Assembly (NCBI GenBank): GCA_022732315.1
Contig: JAIJUV010000021.1
Span: 1 to 23,583, forward strand
Origin: Prevotella sp.
GTDB taxonomy: Bacteria; Bacteroidota; Bacteroidia; Bacteroidales; Bacteroidaceae
DNA length: 23,583 bases
Direction: 5' to 3'
The translations under genes and the position numbers were made by a program. Position 1 is the first letter of the stretch. Every line of letters starts with the position of its first letter. Shown one piece after another: positions 21,949-23,583 of the stretch. The notes under the pieces are model-generated. The model had not been told where the DNA came from. It was given only the letters and a program-made list of their open reading frames with translations, and ran no database searches.

Positions 21949-23232
21949 TTAGTCCTCCAAATCTACAAATATAGAACCTAATTCAGGCTTTGCTCCTAAT
22001 CTGCCAATTCGATACGAATTGTAGAGAGAGAGATTCTTGTGCAAGCCATAAGAATCACCACGACTATACTCTGACGAAGCTGTCTCCTTGTTTTTCTCTA
22101 CGAACCATACCACGCCGCGATTGTCATTAATCATGTCTTGCGACAGCAAGGTGGTCTCTTGACTTGTAATCAATAGTTGCGACTGGTCCGAATTAAACAG
22201 GAAGATGTTGAGATAATAGAACAGCAAATCATAATGCAAATCTTCTCCCAACTCATCCAAGTAATAGATGTGGTTGCCACTTATCAAATCGTATAGCGTA
22301 TCCAAAATACGGATGAACTTAAGCGTTCCCTTGGATTGCAATTTGAGAGAAACGTCAAAAGTTCCTTTCTTGGAATGATTTTCAAAGACTACCGATTCAA
22401 CCGTTGGACGCAACAGCTCGTTCTTGACAGATGTCGGAATAGATTCCTTCTGAATATGCTCACGGAAATCCTGAGATAGCGAACGGTCTTCCAATACAGG
22501 GCGAAAATCTGTGATATTCAAATCTGCCTTTTTCAGCATCTGACAGAAAAACTGATGCTTGTTTTTGTCATCATACGCAGCCTTTAGAATCTCAACAATA
22601 CCTTTGCTTTCGGTATCACCATCCACATTATGGTAATGAGTCATGATGTATGAATGAAGCTTTGCTAATGGCTCTATATCTTCCTTAAAGGTGTTTTTAA
22701 GGCAAACCGACAGGACACTATGATTATTGAGCGTATTCTCACGAATACTATCTTGGGTCTTTTGTAGCAAGCGAAGACTTGCACCAAATTTGATTTCTGC
22801 CTGTAGATTTTCTCCCTTGTAGGTACGTTCATAAAAAAGAGCCTTGGAGCCTTTTGGGTAGTAATTAAGCTCTTCATGGAGAATCTGGTTGACATCAAAC
22901 CGCACTTGATAGTCATAACGAATTTCCTCTGCATAAAAGGAAACGAACATTTCTGTTGGTTCACTCTTTGTCAACTCAAAAGGAATGCATCTTGTAATCT
23001 TCATATTAGCGTTTCCCTTTGGATAAGCCAAAAGATGGAAAACTTCATCCAGTGCCCATAGCATGTTGGATTTACCTGAAGCATTTGAGCCATATAATAC
23101 ACCTAATTTATAGAGACATGTACCATCAGGCATCTCCGCTACAAGTTCGGAAACAGAACCCTTTGCAACAAAGTTCAGCTCCTGTTTGTCACCTATCGAC
23201 AAGTAATTCTTTACCCAAAAACTTCTTATCAT
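21949..23232 (-). CDS. RloA-like AAA/ABC-type ATPase, candidate defence sensor
   Basis: A 427-residue ABC-class (AAA_15/AAA_21) ATPase. Walker A is GSNASGKS (residues 48-55), preceded by the typical N-terminus IRSFWVKNYLSIGDKQELNF. A signature-like LQSKGTLKFIRIL lies near residue 300 and Walker B is YYLDELGEDLH near 319-329. The switch region reads LLITSQETTLL (about 352-362), where relatives commonly have a His (TTHxTxLL); here the position is Gln. The middle is helical and variable, as expected for a sensor region. Paired with the RloB-like gene downstream, it resembles two-gene anti-phage systems of OLD/Abi/PARIS-like logic (ATPase + Toprim-type effector). It has a consensus -7 element about 37 bases upstream of the ATG. 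Confidence 0.85.
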   Translation of the reverse strand: MIRSFWVKNYLSIGDKQELNFVAKGSVSELVAEMPDGTCLYKLGVLYGSNASGKSNMLWALDEVFHLLAYPKGNANMKITRCIPFELTKSEPTEMFVSFYAEEIRYDYQVRFDVNQILHEELNYYPKGSKALFYERTYKGENLQAEIKFGASLRLLQKTQDSIRENTLNNHSVLSVCLKNTFKEDIEPLAKLHSYIMTHYHNVDGDTESKGIVEILKAAYDDKNKHQFFCQMLKKADLNITDFRPVLEDRSLSQDFREHIQKESIPTSVKNELLRPTVESVVFENHSKKGTFDVSLKLQSKGTLKFIRILDTLYDLISGNHIYYLDELGEDLHYDLLFYYLNIFLFNSDQSQLLITSQETTLLSQDMINDNRGVVWFVEKNKETASSEYSRGDSYGLHKNLSLYNSYRIGRLGAKPELGSIFVDLED

Positions 23233-23268
23233 ATTCTGAATATTTTAGCCAAATTCGTAATTTTCCTA

Positions 23269-23276
23269 CAAAAATA
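23269..23276 (-). promoter_or_regulatory. Bacteroidetes -7 element for the ATPase + RloB-like operon
   Basis: Minus-strand TATTTTTG fits TAnnTTTG and lies 36 bases before the ATG at 23232. The flanks are extremely AT-rich and no -33 TTG is evident. Confidence 0.5.
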
Positions 23277-23415
23277 CGATAAATATTTCATAAATCGACT
23301 AAAATACGGATTTTTTTTAGATTAATATCATATTTTAATAGTGTTGAATACATAGGAAGGGATGCTGCAATGGGATAGATTTTGTCACATCCGAAGATTG
23401 CATAACGTGCAAAAA

Positions 23416-23463
23416 TCCCCCAATGAGGGATAAAAATGCTTAAATTCATCCCTCATTGAGGGA
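23416..23463. repeat. Double self-complementary 15-mer hairpin
   Basis: The 15-mers at 23416-23430 and 23449-23463 are reverse complements of each other with one mismatch. Each is also nearly a palindrome around its own centre (TCCCTCA-T-TGAGGGA). They can form one long hairpin with an 18-base loop or two small ones. No long T-run follows, so a repeat element is more likely than a terminator. Confidence 0.7.
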
Positions 23464-23489
23464 ACTTTTCTTCATCTTTATCTCTTTTC

Positions 23490-23583
23490 TTCATCGGATT
23501 ACGCTGAGTTAACGGAACATTCTTGCTTCACGGATTACGCACGGAATTTAAACGGATTTGGCCTTACGGCCATTGGGCTAGCG
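23490..23583. repeat. Inverted copy of the left repeat (right copy, cut by window end)
   Basis: The reverse complement of 23490-23583 matches 142-235 at 92 of 94 positions; the two mismatches are both A/T changes. The copy runs off the window end, so the second arm of the palindromic element probably continues outside. Confidence 0.9.

Noticed and set aside
142..23583. Composite transposon bounded by the inverted repeats
   Set aside because: The inverted repeats are real, but no transposase, integrase or target duplication can be seen, and the repeat itself looks like a dispersed palindromic element. Kept only as a question.

Overview
The window looks like chromosomal DNA of a Bacteroidales bacterium, most likely a gut Prevotella/Segatella-type organism. 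Reasons: a SusC/SusD (RagA/RagB) pair, two secreted proteins with type IX secretion (T9SS)-like C-terminal domains, a HU-related/smalltalk/amidase cassette, and several upstream regions carrying the Bacteroidetes -7 promoter element TAnnTTTG, with little Shine-Dalgarno signal. No rRNA, tRNA, CRISPR array or transposase gene was seen. Species assignment is an inference.

Layout. 1-318: a complex inverted-repeat element, a 16-bp tandem repeat and an intrinsic terminator. 319-4185 (-): a 1288-aa protein with an AlbA_2/Schlafen-type domain. 4367-6760 (+): a secreted multidomain surface protein (three choice-of-anchor-J-like domains plus a sorting domain), divergent from the AlbA_2 gene and closed by a strong terminator. 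6965-16022 (+): a probable four-gene operon of zinc metalloprotease, SusC/RagA, SusD/RagB and a secreted propeller-like surface protein. It carries no glycoside hydrolase and best fits protease-coupled peptide uptake. 16146-17458 (-): N-acetylmuramoyl-L-alanine amidase, a 42-aa smalltalk protein and a HU-related DNA-binding protein with a Gly/Asp/Asn-rich tail, transcribed in the order HU, smalltalk, amidase. 17608-17928 (+): an unrecognised 106-aa protein whose stop codon lies inside a terminator hairpin.

18.0-23.3 kb is visibly more AT-rich and accessory in character. It holds an AAA/DUF4143 ATPase behind a leader with two mutually exclusive hairpins, two tandem paralogous lipoproteins that share a perfectly identical 78-bp 5' segment, a 192-bp composite palindromic element, and a tightly coupled ATPase + RloB-like gene pair that is a candidate anti-phage system. 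The last bases (23490-23583) are a near-perfect inverted copy (92/94) of 142-235, so the whole gene set sits between inverted repeats.

The most interesting items are the protease-RagAB operon, the RloAB-like pair with its altered switch residue, the switchable leader of the DUF4143 ATPase, the lipoprotein duplication with its conserved signal-peptide DNA, and the large structured repeats whose mobility mechanism is not visible.
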